From Spirodela intermedia (taxonomy: Eukaryota; Streptophyta; Magnoliopsida; Alismatales; Araceae), in contig LR746267.1 of NCBI GenBank assembly GCA_902729315.2, positions 8,000,424 through 8,064,423 on the forward strand: 64,000 nucleotides of DNA. Direction: 5' to 3'. This document shows positions 46,571-60,737 of this stretch, in pieces (position 1 is the first letter of the stretch; the number at the start of each line of letters is the position of its first letter). A program made the translations under genes and the position numbers. The notes beneath the pieces were generated by a model. That model worked only from the letters and a program-made list of their open reading frames with translations, was not told where the DNA came from and searched no databases.

Positions 46571-47234
46571 ATGGCGGGAAAGGGTGGGAAGGGTCTCGTG
46601 GCCGCCAAGACGACGGCGAACAAGGACAAGAAGAAGGCCGTCTCGCGTTCGTCCCGTGCCGGTCTACAGGTGAGAGTTCCGGAAAACCCCACCTCAGCCT
46701 TATCCTCAACTCTCGCCGGTTCTTCCTCTCCGGCTGGTCGTAATTCGAGGGAATCCATTCCTTGCCTTCCCTACTCTCGTCTGCCGTCGACGATCTTTGT
46801 CTAATTCGACCGATCCTGGATCGTGCGCGACCTGTTCGACAAAATCCCCTGCCGAGTTCGAGCCTCATGCTCGCCGTCCATGCGTTCTTTCGAACTGATA
46901 AGCGAAAGGAAGCACTGATTCCTGTGATGATGTGCAGTTTCCTGTGGGGAGAATCCACCGGCAGCTGAAGGCGAGGGTTGCGGCGAACGGGAGAGTTGGA
47001 GCAACCGCCGCGGTATACTCGGCAGCGATCCTGGAGTACCTCACGGCGGAGGTGCTTGAGTTGGCCGGCAACGCGAGCAAGGATCTGAAGGTGAAGCGTA
47101 TCACCCCGCGACATCTGCAGCTCGCCATCCGTGGGGACGAGGAGCTCGACACGCTCATCAAGGGAACCATCGCCGGCGGCGGCGTCATTCCCCACATCCA
47201 CAAGTCGCTGATCAACAAGTCCTCCAAGGACTGA
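46571..47234 (+). CDS. Histone H2A.Z
   Basis: Two coding exons, 46571-46669 and 46938-47234, encode 131 residues. The N-terminal tail [18 protein letters not shown] and the fold [19 protein letters not shown] are followed by [21 protein letters not shown]. The H2A.Z-specific C-terminal part reads [25 protein letters not shown], with an extended acidic patch and no SQEF (H2A.X) or SPKK (H2A.W) tail. H2A.Z is put into nucleosomes by the SWR1 complex at gene starts and marks responsive genes. An intron inside the coding region, unlike replication-dependent histones, fits a replacement variant. Confidence 0.96.
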
Positions 47235-50200
47235 ACGCTGGTGAGCCTGAACCCATGGCCGACCCACCGTCTACGTTCTGATGGAAGATCTTTTATTAAG
47301 TTAGGCCGTTTAACCATGCTTGATCGATCGAACCTTCTTTCTGTCGTCTTTGTGAACCTTTTGACTGAAGAAAATCTGTGGTCTGTAGCAGTTTCCTTGC
47401 ATGGTCAGCCGTGTTCTAAGAAAAACTCTGCGAAAAAAGAGCTTAGCATTCCCCATGAACCCATCTCGGAAACCCATCTGTGATCACCTTTCCGATGGTT
47501 AATATGTTTTTTTTGTGGGTCGTATAGGTGGATCGATACATGTTCTAGTGATGCCCATCAGCCAGCTGTTCGAGCCCACAAACTGTGGGCTAGTAGAGAT
47601 GATAGAGCTACCCCATACATGATTTTCCCCTGAATCATGCTGTTCATCCCTCAATCGTAGCTAAGCGTTGTAGAGAAGCTACCTCTTTGTTTGGTCAAAG
47701 AGTAGAGCTAGTCGGATGGAAACACTACAAACGGTTCCTTCCAAGAAATCGGGAACTGGGCACCATGATTATTTTCCATTAATGGAATCAGCTCATATCA
47801 GTTATACTCTTGAGTTCCTTTGGCAAGTGCTGAGGTCTATGATTGAAGGAATATAAGCTTTTACAGGATTATGATAGAGAGGGGCTCCGAGCTTTCACAG
47901 ACTGTGGCGACTGTTTTGAAACTATCACGAGCCGGATCTTGATGCCCCAATAATCAGAGTCTGTGGACCAGACGAGAAACGAGGAACGAGATAAGCATGC
48001 CTGCCTAAGAACCAGGCAAATGACTGGAATCCGTTATCTGATTGAGAAAGTCGCTGAGCAACGAGTCTCCTCGATCCTGCAGAACAGGAAAAATAAAATA
48101 AAATAGGGTTTCGGGTTAGCTTGCAAGGCGTGTCATGAGGAGATAAGGCAGCGGGAATGAGAAAGTCAACTTTCAGCCAACTTAAAGGAAGTCAACCCCT
48201 CGTTGCTGCTGGAAGAAGAACGAGCGCTTAGCTAACTAGCACCAGGAATGAGAAAAAAATGAAAAGTTTCAAACGTAAGTTGATGCGTGCAATTAATATA
48301 CTCCATGATACATCCTGCCAGAAATAATCGTAGTCAAGGTAAGCTAGTTTACTGGGGCATCACGAAGGAAATAAAACAAGGATTTTTCATGAAATCACTA
48401 AGATCTATACTAGGTAGATCCGTAGATTGGAGAATGCGCATTCGAAGGTCAACGTTGTACACCATTGTTCCCAAATTCCGATGAACAAAAACATAAAAAT
48501 AAAAATAAAAATAAAAATGGAATCATACGTGTGTTTCCATTAAGAATTCGATATGGGTTTTCCAGAATAATGGTAATAACCTTAAAAATTGAAGGTTTAA
48601 ATAAATAGCACTCACTCCCCATAAACCCAGTTTAAATAAAATTGGATTAATTTATGCTCAGAGGTCAAAAAAGACTGCGCACAGTTCATAATTTTTCTGA
48701 GACTTCCAAAAATATATGCATGAACACACTTCCAAAAATGTTCAAGTTTAGTAATCGCGGAGACTACTCCATTGAGATATTTACCACGATCAGCCATCCG
48801 TGCTTTTTTTCTTCTTAGAAACTAGCTACAGTATTGAAGAGTGCTCGGAAGTGGGATCACCTTCCTTCTGTTCTTGTTCTTCAGCAACTTGGTTTCGGTC
48901 ATTACTTATCTAAGAGGCCTCCCATCTTTCTTCAGAAGTGAGCATATCGTTCTGAGTATTTATTTCAGAATGAACTAGTGATCTGAACTCTTGACCAGAG
49001 AAGAGGCTGATGCAGTTTGTGAAATAAGGAAATGAATAGAGAACGACGCCATGAAAAACAGTATTTCAATGGAATAAATGCAAATCTATGTGAATCTTGC
49101 CCTCAAAGGAAGGGGAAAAAATAAAAGATGATCTGAGGGTAAAGAAAATGAAGAAAGATATCAAAGTGTGCATACGTAGCTCACAAAGCAGATTGCTGGA
49201 GGACATGCGTATGTGAACCAGATTTGGAAGATGAATATGAGCAAGATAACTGCAGCAAGGATGGGGGCATCTTTTTTGGATATTTTCATCATTTATATGA
49301 AGACTCCTACTCTCATTACCTAAATGAATGGATATATTCGGGAAAATGTTGTAGCAATCAACATTCAGATATTTGTTGAGTCTGTGACCGTAAGAGCCAT
49401 CTTGAACAAGAGAGTTTATCGTTAATATGAATTTAATAACATCGTTTAAAATAATACACTCGATAGGTTTTCTGCCAGACCATTAGATTAGTTCTCCAAA
49501 GAATCTGGGTCTGAGGAAAGGATATATAGTGAGAACACATGCAGAAAAATCCACTCTGATAAATGAAATTAGTTTGGTTATGAATAATAAAGTGCTAAGA
49601 ATATAATGTCACCTTTCGCATTCATCTCTAGGATGGGCTATTTGACTTGTCTATTTGAAAGAATGAAGTGGGAAACAATGGGAATCATAGAGGCTGCATA
49701 CCTTGGCTTGGCTTGATTGCTTCTCGGCCAAAGTGATGCAAGAAGAAGAGATAGAAAGAAGGAGAAAGGAAAGATGGAGAAGACAAAGAGGAGGCAGATG
49801 AGGACGTGAGAGAAGAACAAGGATTTTTCACACCACAGAAAACTGGCTCTGGCTTAAATAAAAAGACTCAAATGGAACCTCCATTAGCCAGCTCCTATAA
49901 TTTTCTTCAGCCTGTTGTTTAGGGATCCAAGGAGCCGATTATCATTATACACGGGAAATGGAGAGATAACTGCAAAACATTCTGCTATTATTAAGGTGAG
50001 AAGAACAGAGAAAGGTAAGATAATTCATGGGCTGCCCCCACTTGTATGTACGGCTGGCCACTCTGTGATGGTGAGAATTGTGATACCAGAATGATGGAAA
50101 CAGGTGAAGATGATTATTTGTATCAGAAATAGTTTTGAATCATATAGCAGATTGACAACATTTTTTATTTTTTATTTTTTTATGATTAAGCAACAACACA

Positions 50201-50465
50201 TTACTCAGGCTGAACGTTTCAGTATTAGAAAATTTCCGATAAAAACAAATGTGACTTATTTGTTTTAGACATATTTTACATCATGCAAGAAAGAAAAGTA
50301 AGAGTGATGAGAACACGAGGATTGTTCAGTAAGAGTTTACTAAACCTCAACACCTACGTAGAAATCTAGAAAGAGAGAATGAAGTTTCAGACAACAGAAA
50401 AGAGGATGGCATGGAGCCATTTATTAAGTGAAAAGCGCTCACAGGAACAACTGATAATGAGTAGC
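47235..50465. other. Gene-poor 3.2-kb spacer
   Basis: AT-rich sequence between the H2A.Z stop and the stop of XBCP3. It has a small (ATAAAA)n tract near 48495 and one hydrophobic minus-strand open frame (about 49820-49638) with no recognised family. I see no tRNA, no miRNA foldback that I could confirm, and no transposon protein. Confidence 0.45.
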
Positions 50466-53432
<2,967 letters not shown>

Positions 53433-54200
53433 GGCGTCAACCGAGAGAGAGAGAGAGAGAGAGAGAGGATTTATAGGAAAAGGGGGAAAGAGATCGATAG
53501 TGGTTACTCTCCATTACCGACCATGTCGAGCTCTGAAATGATCATCAACGAGGTCGCCATCCGACGACGCCGGTGGAAGGAGGACAGCCGGTGGAATCCA
53601 CCAATCCCTGTGCAGGGTGATTGGCCAGGGACGCCTCCAGTTGCGGGCTCGGCAAGGCACAACCCTCCAGTCAAAGATCGAGGGGCATCTTCGTCCTCAA
53701 CTAGCCTCTCGGAGACTCAGTCACCTCCCCGGCGGCGCCTCCGGCGAGTCGCCGCCGTCGGATCCGATCTCCACATCCTATCCCCACGGTACTCTATAAA
53801 CCCGCATGATGCGCCATTTTCACGTGCTCCCTTCGATGATGCAAAAAAGACTGGCTCGGCCCATTAATGGCCCATAAGCGAAATAGATAAGGTTGGGAAG
53901 GTGGCCACGTGGGCCGAGGAGGGCCGCAGGACTTCAGGTGGGAGCCACATAGAAACTCCAGAAAAGATCTGGTCCGTTCAATGGTCCCATCTGCTCCCCG
54001 CCACAAGACCGCCTCCTTTCGCTGCTTCCACAGCCACCACCACCATCATCGGCGGCGCCGCTGCGGGCCACATCCTCACTCTCAGAGAGGCCAGAGATGG
54101 AGCATATGGTAGGCATGGCAGCTTGGGGGCCGCACAGCGACGGCGGCGGTGGGGAGGTCTGAGAGGGAACCCAGTTCACACTCGCCTTGAAGCTTCGACC
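53433..54200. promoter_or_regulatory. Divergent spacer between XBCP3 and LON-domain genes
   Basis: 768 bp between outward-facing genes. It has a leader CT tract for XBCP3 at 53442-53466. On the other side are TGGGCC/GGCCCA site II-type motifs around 53855-53920 (for example CGGCCCATTAATGGCCCATAA and ACGTGGGCC), which suit a plastid-protein gene. Open frames here are GC-driven and not supported as coding. Confidence 0.45.
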
Positions 54201-55112
54201 ATGGCGATGGCGCAGATTCTCCTCCCCTCCTGCCCTTCCTCTTCCCCCCGCGGAGCCCCCCACCCTCTCCATAGCTCAGCCGTCTCCGCTGCCCCGACGG
54301 CGGCGCTGTCCTTCTCCGGTCGCCGCCGGCGAAGCCTGTGCCGGAAGGGGAGCCCGGTGGGGCTCGTGCTCCGCTGCTCCTTGTCCTCGTCGGAGTCGCC
54401 GTCGTCGTACCCGCCGGCAGCGGCGGATGTGGTGGAGCTCCCCCTGTTCCCGCTTCCCCTGGTGCTCTTCCCGGGGGCCATTCTGCCGCTTCAGATCTTC
54501 GAGTTTCGGTACCGGATGATGATGCACACCCTTCTGGAAACTGATCTCCGATTCGGGGTCGTCTTCTCCGACGCCGGTTCCGTGGCCGGCGTCGGCTGCG
54601 TGGGGGAGGTCGTCAAGCACGAGCGCCTCGTCGACGACAGGTTCTTCCTCATCTGCAAGGGCCAGGAACGTTTCCGCATCACCCGACTGGTTCGCACCAA
54701 ACCCTACCTGGTGGCGGAGGTGGCCTGGCTCGAGGACCGGCCGCCGCCGCCGGGGACTGCTGGAGCTGAAGGCGAAGAAGATCTGGAGGCGCTCGCGTCG
54801 GAGGTGGAGCGGAACATGAAGGACGTGATCAGGATTTCGAATCGGCTGAACGGGAAGGCCGACAAGGATGGTGCGGCGGCGGCGGCGGCCGATCTCCGCC
54901 GCGGCCTGTTCCCCACCCCCTTCTCCTTCTTTGTGGGCAGCACATTCGAAGGAGCTCCCCGCGAGCAGCAGACGCTCCTGGAGCTTGAGGACACCGGCGC
55001 TCGCCTGAGGAGGGAGCGGGACACTCTGAGGAACACCCTCAATTACCTCACTGCTGCCTCCGCCGTGAAGGATGCCTTCCCTTCTTCTCCCTCCTCCCCC
55101 CCCGCCACCTGA
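54201..55112 (+). CDS. Plastid LON substrate-binding-domain protein (no ATPase)
   Basis: Single exon of 303 residues starting MAMAQILLPSCPSSS. The Ser/Arg-rich first 60 residues look like a chloroplast transit peptide. The LON N-terminal domain begins at VVELPLFPLPLVLFPGAILP and continues through LQIFEFRYRMM, RFGVVFSD, VGCVGEVVKHERL, DDRFFLICKGQERFRI and YLVAEVAWLED. The rest is helical. There is no AAA+ or Ser-Lys protease part, so this is the stand-alone LON-domain family (Arabidopsis At1g19740-like), whose role may be substrate binding or thylakoid-related but is not settled. The upstream in-frame reading to 53901 is promoter-like; the ATG at 54201 has an ACCATGGC context. Confidence 0.9.
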   Translation: MAMAQILLPSCPSSSPRGAPHPLHSSAVSAAPTAALSFSGRRRRSLCRKGSPVGLVLRCSLSSSESPSSYPPAAADVVELPLFPLPLVLFPGAILPLQIFEFRYRMMMHTLLETDLRFGVVFSDAGSVAGVGCVGEVVKHERLVDDRFFLICKGQERFRITRLVRTKPYLVAEVAWLEDRPPPPGTAGAEGEEDLEALASEVERNMKDVIRISNRLNGKADKDGAAAAAADLRRGLFPTPFSFFVGSTFEGAPREQQTLLELEDTGARLRRERDTLRNTLNYLTAASAVKDAFPSSPSSPPAT

Positions 55113-55869
55113 AAACCCTGCAAGAATAGCTCCCTCCCCCCTCTTTCCGTCTTTGATACTTCTACCATTACCGATTAGGGAAAGAAGAAGGCTATCACAG
55201 AGATTGCGTACGAGTCGTCTATGTTCATCCATATGCTGTTTCACAGAGGTTTGAGGGTGGGCTGGCTTCACCCTGATCGCCTCACCCCTGTAGATGAATA
55301 ATGGCTTCTGCCCCCCAGGAGCAGGGATGAGGACGGTGTGACCCATGAAACCCTACTCTTTCTTCCCCGGTGGATTGTCAGAGGCTGATGACAATTTCTC
55401 TCACGTCTCAGCTTCGGGGCCGTTTCATTCATTCTGTTCACCATCATCATCATCATCCGCCCGGTTTCTCCCAAATGGGCGTCGTCTGGAGTGACTGGGT
55501 AGCGCCTCCTCGTCCCTCTCATCCCTGAGGGTTTCTTGTTTGATGGGTTTGGTGTTCCTCTGTTGAAGAACACCCAGGATTCGGGGCTAGGCCTGAATCA
55601 TTGTGTATATCTGTGACTGGTATTCTTTGAGAGTCTTCCTCAATCTTCGGAGAGGGTCTTCGGGGATCTGGGAAGAACTCTTGATGGAGATAGAAGTCGA
55701 ATCGAAAGACAGCATAGTGAGGAGGAAAAATAAAACAGAAGATCATTCCATCTTCCACTATCTTGTGGATTAACCTGACAGGATCTACTGAAAGTTGAAA
55801 TTTTTATGGTAATTTTAGAGAAATCCTTTCTACCCATCTCGATCCTCTTTCCGTCCGTATGATCATCTT
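55113..55869. other. Convergent 3' spacer between LON-domain and CKX genes
   Basis: Sequence between converging stop codons; probably both 3' untranslated regions. A (CAT)n run lies near 55440. No coding region is supported. Confidence 0.5.
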
Positions 55870-57854
55870 CTACCGAGGAGATGAGGTGGGGTTTCTGGTC
55901 TTCGTCTCTGCGTCGTGGCCGGCGACGATGACGGAATTGAGCTGGAAGATGCCCTGGCCGGTGCCCAGAATGCCCTTTGGGTCGAACTCCATCTTCCTCC
56001 GCAGGAAGGTCTCCCACCTGTGGCCGAAGTGCTCCTCCCAGTCTCGCCGTCCGCCATAGCTCGGCAGGTACTGCTTCGCCGGAATGCCGGAGTCGCGGCA
56101 GAACCCTAAGATCAGCTCGTTCTGCCTGGTCAGGTACCTCAGAGTTTTCTGCAACTCCTCCGGCGAATCCCCCACCGCCGACCTGAGGAAGGCGACCAGG
56201 TAGAACACCTCCTCCTCCGGCGTCACCGCAGACGTCGTCTCCTCCCACCTGTCGAATGCTCCACCCATCAACCCTAACGAACCAGAGGAGAGGGACCCTG
56301 GGTTGTAGCAGAGAGAGGAACCTCTGAGGGACGGCTTACTTGGTCCTGTTCATGGGGTAGATGAGGATGGGGCCGCCGACCTTGTTCCGGCGGAGGATGC
56401 CCTTGAAGATGCCTTGATCGAAGTCGGCGATGCGGGAGGAGGGGACGAAGAGGTTCAGCCATGGATGGGGTACCTCCCACAGCCCCTCTTCCCGGAGCTT
56501 CTGCTCCTTCTTGTGGACGCGGTCAAGGAAGTCGACGTACGGCAGATCGGTGGCGAACTCCGTCTCCGGCATGAACTGAAGCTTCCGCAGCAGCGCCGCC
56601 ACGTCCTGCACCGTCGTCGGCGATCAGTGATTCAATCGAGAACTGCGGAGAAACTGTTCGAATTCGATGAGCTACCTGATCGACGGAGCCGGCCGTGGAG
56701 TCGTCGTAATTCATGGCGACCTCGAGGCAGTAGAGGACACTTGTCGCTGCAGATCCCAGAGAGCTGAGCTTGATAAGGTTTCGAGGCGAGAAGAAGGACG
56801 ACCTCCAGTTGTTGATGAGGCCATCGTCGAGGACGACGAAGCCCTCGACGTAGTCAAACCTCTCCCCGGACGGCCTCCCTTCGAGGGAGATGAGATACTC
56901 CTGATCCCGTGTGAACTCCCTGAAGTCGGCGAAGAGCATCCTGATCCATTTTACCTGCGTCATCAGAGATCATCAGATAGACGGACAGAGAGATAGATAG
57001 ATAGAGAGAGAGAGAGAGATCTTAGTTCTTACCCTCGTGGGAGCACGTTCCAGAGCGATCCTGGCGCGGGTGATGATTCCGAACTGGCCGAGCCCTCCAA
57101 GAACGGCATGGAACAGATCCTGGTTCTGCTCTCTCGAGCACCTAACGAGATCCCCCTTGCCTGCACGACACGTCGGAGACAAAAATGGGAAATCAGAACC
57201 AGTTGCTCCGAGAAGATAGGAGGAAGAGAACCGGTCATAAACCATACCAGTGACGACGTCCATTTCGTAGACGTTGCTTATCTGGGGGCCATGGCGGAAG
57301 GCCTGCCCGCTGATCCCTCCATTGGAGAGCGTCCCTCCGACGGACAGGTAGAGATAATCCGTCCACGACCTCGGAGCGAGTCCGCCATGGCGCAGAGTCC
57401 ACCGCAGCACGTCGGCCCATAGCTCCCCTCCCCATACGTCCACGAAGTACCCACCGTACGACGGCGAGTACTCCGGCATCCCTAGCTGGGTTTCCTCTCT
57501 CCTCTCCCACCGCCGTCGCTCGGTCGTCATCGCCACCACCACGCCGCCGGCCGCCGCCGCCTGCCCGCCAGTGCAGTGCCCGTGGCCGCGTGCGGAGACA
57601 GGGAAGGCGAGCGGCGAGCGGTAGGAAGCGTGGACGACGCCGGCGACGTCGCCGGTGGTGGCGGGGCGGAGCACGGCTAACGGCGCGACAGTGACCGTGC
57701 CGCCAAAGTCCTTCGACGCTGCGTCGAGGTCGTCGGGTTCCAGGCTTAGCCGGCGGCCGATGGTGTGGTGGCGAAGGATCTCTGCGTCGCCGAGCGCCGC
57801 CGTGGAGATAAGGCGGCCGACGACTGCTGCAACCAGCAGCGCCGGAATAGTCAT
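55870..57854 (-). CDS. CKX: Cytokinin dehydrogenase (cytokinin oxidase)
   Basis: Five exons: 57854-57248, 57160-57033, 56954-56676, 56605-56340 and 56248-55870, encoding 552 residues. A hydrophobic start (MTIPALLVAAVVG) predicts secretion. The BBE/FAD-linked oxidase fold shows PVSARGHGHCTGGQA, whose second His (about 93) is the expected covalent FAD site, then SWTDYLYLSVGGTLSNGGISGQAFRHGPQ and VVTGKGDLVRCS. The C-terminal substrate domain has PHPWLNLFVP, GPILIYPMN and the conserved end region GHRWETFLRRKMEFDPKGIL. The enzyme cleaves the N6 side chain of cytokinins. The residue after the FAD His is Cys rather than the usual Ser. Five exons are typical of plant CKX genes. Isoform number cannot be assigned. 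Confidence 0.95.
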
Positions 57855-60737
57855 CAACCCAATGATGTCCCTCTCTCCCTCTCTCTGTATCCTAGGAGCG
57901 AGGATGTACGTAAAGAGGGGGCGACGTGGAAGAGGAAGATACTGATACTCGGGAGAACTCCGAGAAGCAGTGCGCTCAGGAGATTACCGACGGAGGGGAA
58001 GTTAGATAGGAAGAGAGAGAGAGAGAGGACGTGGCGACGTGTGAAGAGGAAGGACGTAGGTCGGGCCAAGATTCCGAAAACCCAGAAAGATGCACCGGCA
58101 GGATCCGCCTGCTGCTGAGATCTTCGTCGCGCTCCAAACCTCCAACTGCTGGTACCGCTTTTTATGGACGGAAAAGGGTTGGTGTAGAGAGAGAAGGGGG
58201 ATCGCCGGTCGACGCGTAGAGAGAGAAAGCGGTACAGTGCGTGTCCGCATGCCAGCGAGAGAGGGCCCGACGTCCAATTATCCGTTCACACTCGTTGAGT
58301 TTCTTATTCATCGGGAGATGCAGTTAAGCTCCCATTATCGATGGGTCTGAATAAAATTCCCAACTTTTATTCACAGGTGGAGAGTTTGATACAGTTAAAT
58401 TGGAGACGGCGATTTTATTCACATTAATGTATTATTTATAACATTTTCAGACTCTTGAGATATGATAGACCACCAAGCCTCCACTGAATGACTGGAAGAA
58501 CTTGTTCTCTGGATAGTTTAGAGAGAGCTACTACGAATACTGATTACTTGCATTAGCCCGTGTGCATTAGCATTGTAGGTCGCATTTAGTTCGTATGATT
58601 TGGGTCAGTTTAATAGGTTTATGAAGGAGGGAGGTAGTGAGAGAGCTGGCCGAGCGCTTGAAGTTTGGTGTTTCCTCTAGTGACTCTGCCTAAATGGAAG
58701 GTGGGCACCTCTCCAAAGCAGGCGTTAATCTTTGACCGAGCCTCTCTCTCTCGCTCTCTTTCTCTTTCTCAGCTGTGGGGAGATCTTGCTAGTTTATATC
58801 CCGCTGTGGTTGGAGGGTGGGCGACCTGCCTTGTTGTCGAGGCTTTCCCGGTCAAAGAGAAGATGAAAGGGAGGCGGGGTGGGCTCTCTCGCCGAATCAC
58901 CGCCGTATCTCTTTTCCCCCACCTGTCTCCCTCTTGCACCCCTCGACGGGGAGAAGATGACAGCTGGTGCCCGTCTCACATGGTGCCACATGCCCAGGTA
59001 GAAAGATGGAGAGAGAGCGAGAGAGAGAGAGATCTACAAGTGCTCATTTGATCAACCAAACGGCGAGTTTTCTGGGTACGGAGTTCCAGAGGGAGAATCC
59101 AATATATCTTTAGTTTCTCGCTCATAACCTCGAAACAAGTCGGCGTGATCCAGCCCGAATCGCCCAACACTGCGACCGAGTTCGGCACGATTCGGGTCGA
59201 ACTCTTCCTCTTCCTCTTCCTCTTCGTAGGTATTTTCTACGGTCCTGACTCGGTCAAGGTCGCATATAATGGATAGCCTTCATTTAGTATCTCCAAAACT
59301 CGGCCCTGCTGGGTCTATCTCTCATCCAACTCTCAGTACTCGGCTCTTTACTGATCCAGAACCTAAACTAATCCATCTATATACACTTGGTGAGCGTGCC
59401 TGCTGATAAAGAATGCCCTCGCAGGCTGTGCCTCTGAGAAGAAAACGCCCCCCCAACTCCTGGTAGTTCCATCACGTATCGCCTCAATTATGGACTCCCT
59501 CCTCCTCCACTCTCTCTCCCTCTCTCTCTCTCTCTATCTCTCGCTCTATCTCTCGTTCTATTTCTTGTCTGATGTGTTGTTCTTCTCTCTGGTGGTTTCT
59601 GTGGAGCTTTATGGGACAGATTGCCGGTATCTCGAGGCCATCTTGGAAGAATGAGAGCTAATCTTCGCTGAAAGGGAAAACAGCCAATCACGACTACGAC
59701 CTCATAGGTTGCTTGGAGCTCGGAAAAGGCTCTCTTTTTCAGATCACATGGCAAGAAGCTCTCACTCTTGTCTCCATGGCAGAGTTGCCTGATTGCTGGA
59801 ACGAGGTTATTTACGTGGGCACAGATGAAGTCGTCGTGAAGAGATAGATGAGCGAGCTTCAAAGAATACGTGGGGTGTAACTACGGCCAGAGGTGGGTTT
59901 TCTGATGGGGGCACGTGTTCCCCGACGGGTTGCAACGACGTATCGACTTCCAGGTGGCCCCGTCCCGTAAAGGAGTAGAATCTAACTGGTGCGTAGGAGA
60001 GCGACGCCCTCCCGACAGCGTTTGGCGCTCTTCAGCTTTCTCAGCTGGGGCGGTGGGAGGTGGTCCAGTGGGCCACGCACGGTCGGCAGCCGCGTGGTGG
60101 CTGCCGGCACGTCAGGCACGGGGATGCAGGACGCCGCCGCGTGCCGGCCCGTGCCGGTCCACGTAGCCAACCGTCGCGCTTGTTGCGGATAGTGGCGAGG
60201 TAGCACGGCAGGCCGCCGTAGCCACACGCGAGGGCTAGGCATCCTGGCCCGCCGGCGGCGCCACCACCCCCAGGGGTGGCGGTCGGAGACCCACCACCCA
60301 ATCTCAGAGACGGAGACAGCAACACTCACAGAGGAGAATCATATCTTGGGAATGCGAGCATGAAAAAGATGGAATCGGGTTGTCGTCCTTCTAGTTCCTT
60401 CACACCCTTCGACAACACCGGGCGGAGACGATGACCGGAGTCTTGTGTGGATGGGGCCATGAATTAACTATCCTCTCAGTTTCCCTGGACGCTGTGGGCA
60501 GTGAGTGAAGTCCTCTGCAAGATGATCACAAGGGAATGGATGATCGAGGGGCCGATCAAGTCCTGAAAGCAAGGAATGATGTGGGTGATCAAGTCCTCTG
60601 CAAGATGATCCTATCGTATTACTCGAAGGACGATAGTTAATTAGTGAAGATATATAATTCTTCAAAAAATCCAACCTTCTGGGTAAAATGATAAGCAGAG
60701 AAATCCATAAAAACAGTTCGAATTCCCACCGGTTACC
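57855..60737. other. 2.9-kb region between CKX start and D2HGDH end
   Basis: The CKX 5' flank has a short CT tract (sense) at 58014-58027. Further out are CT/GA tracts at about 58740-58770, 59010-59030 and 59505-59540. A coding-like frame without a start lies at 59661-59847 (+), ending CWNEVIYVGTDEVVVKR and stop; I cannot name it. At 59990-60330 is a GC-rich island with long open frames on both strands. Near D2HGDH, a 20-bp unit AAGTCCTCTGCAAGATGATC is repeated directly at 60508 and 60591. Confidence 0.45.

Noticed and set aside
49638-49820. Small hydrophobic minus-strand open frame, possible secreted peptide
   Set aside because: Phe/Leu-rich because of A/T-rich antisense; no homologue recognised, no leader or poly(A) evidence.
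54276-55346. 356-codon minus-strand frame
   Set aside because: Antisense shadow of the LON-domain gene; His/Arg/Glu-rich with no domain.
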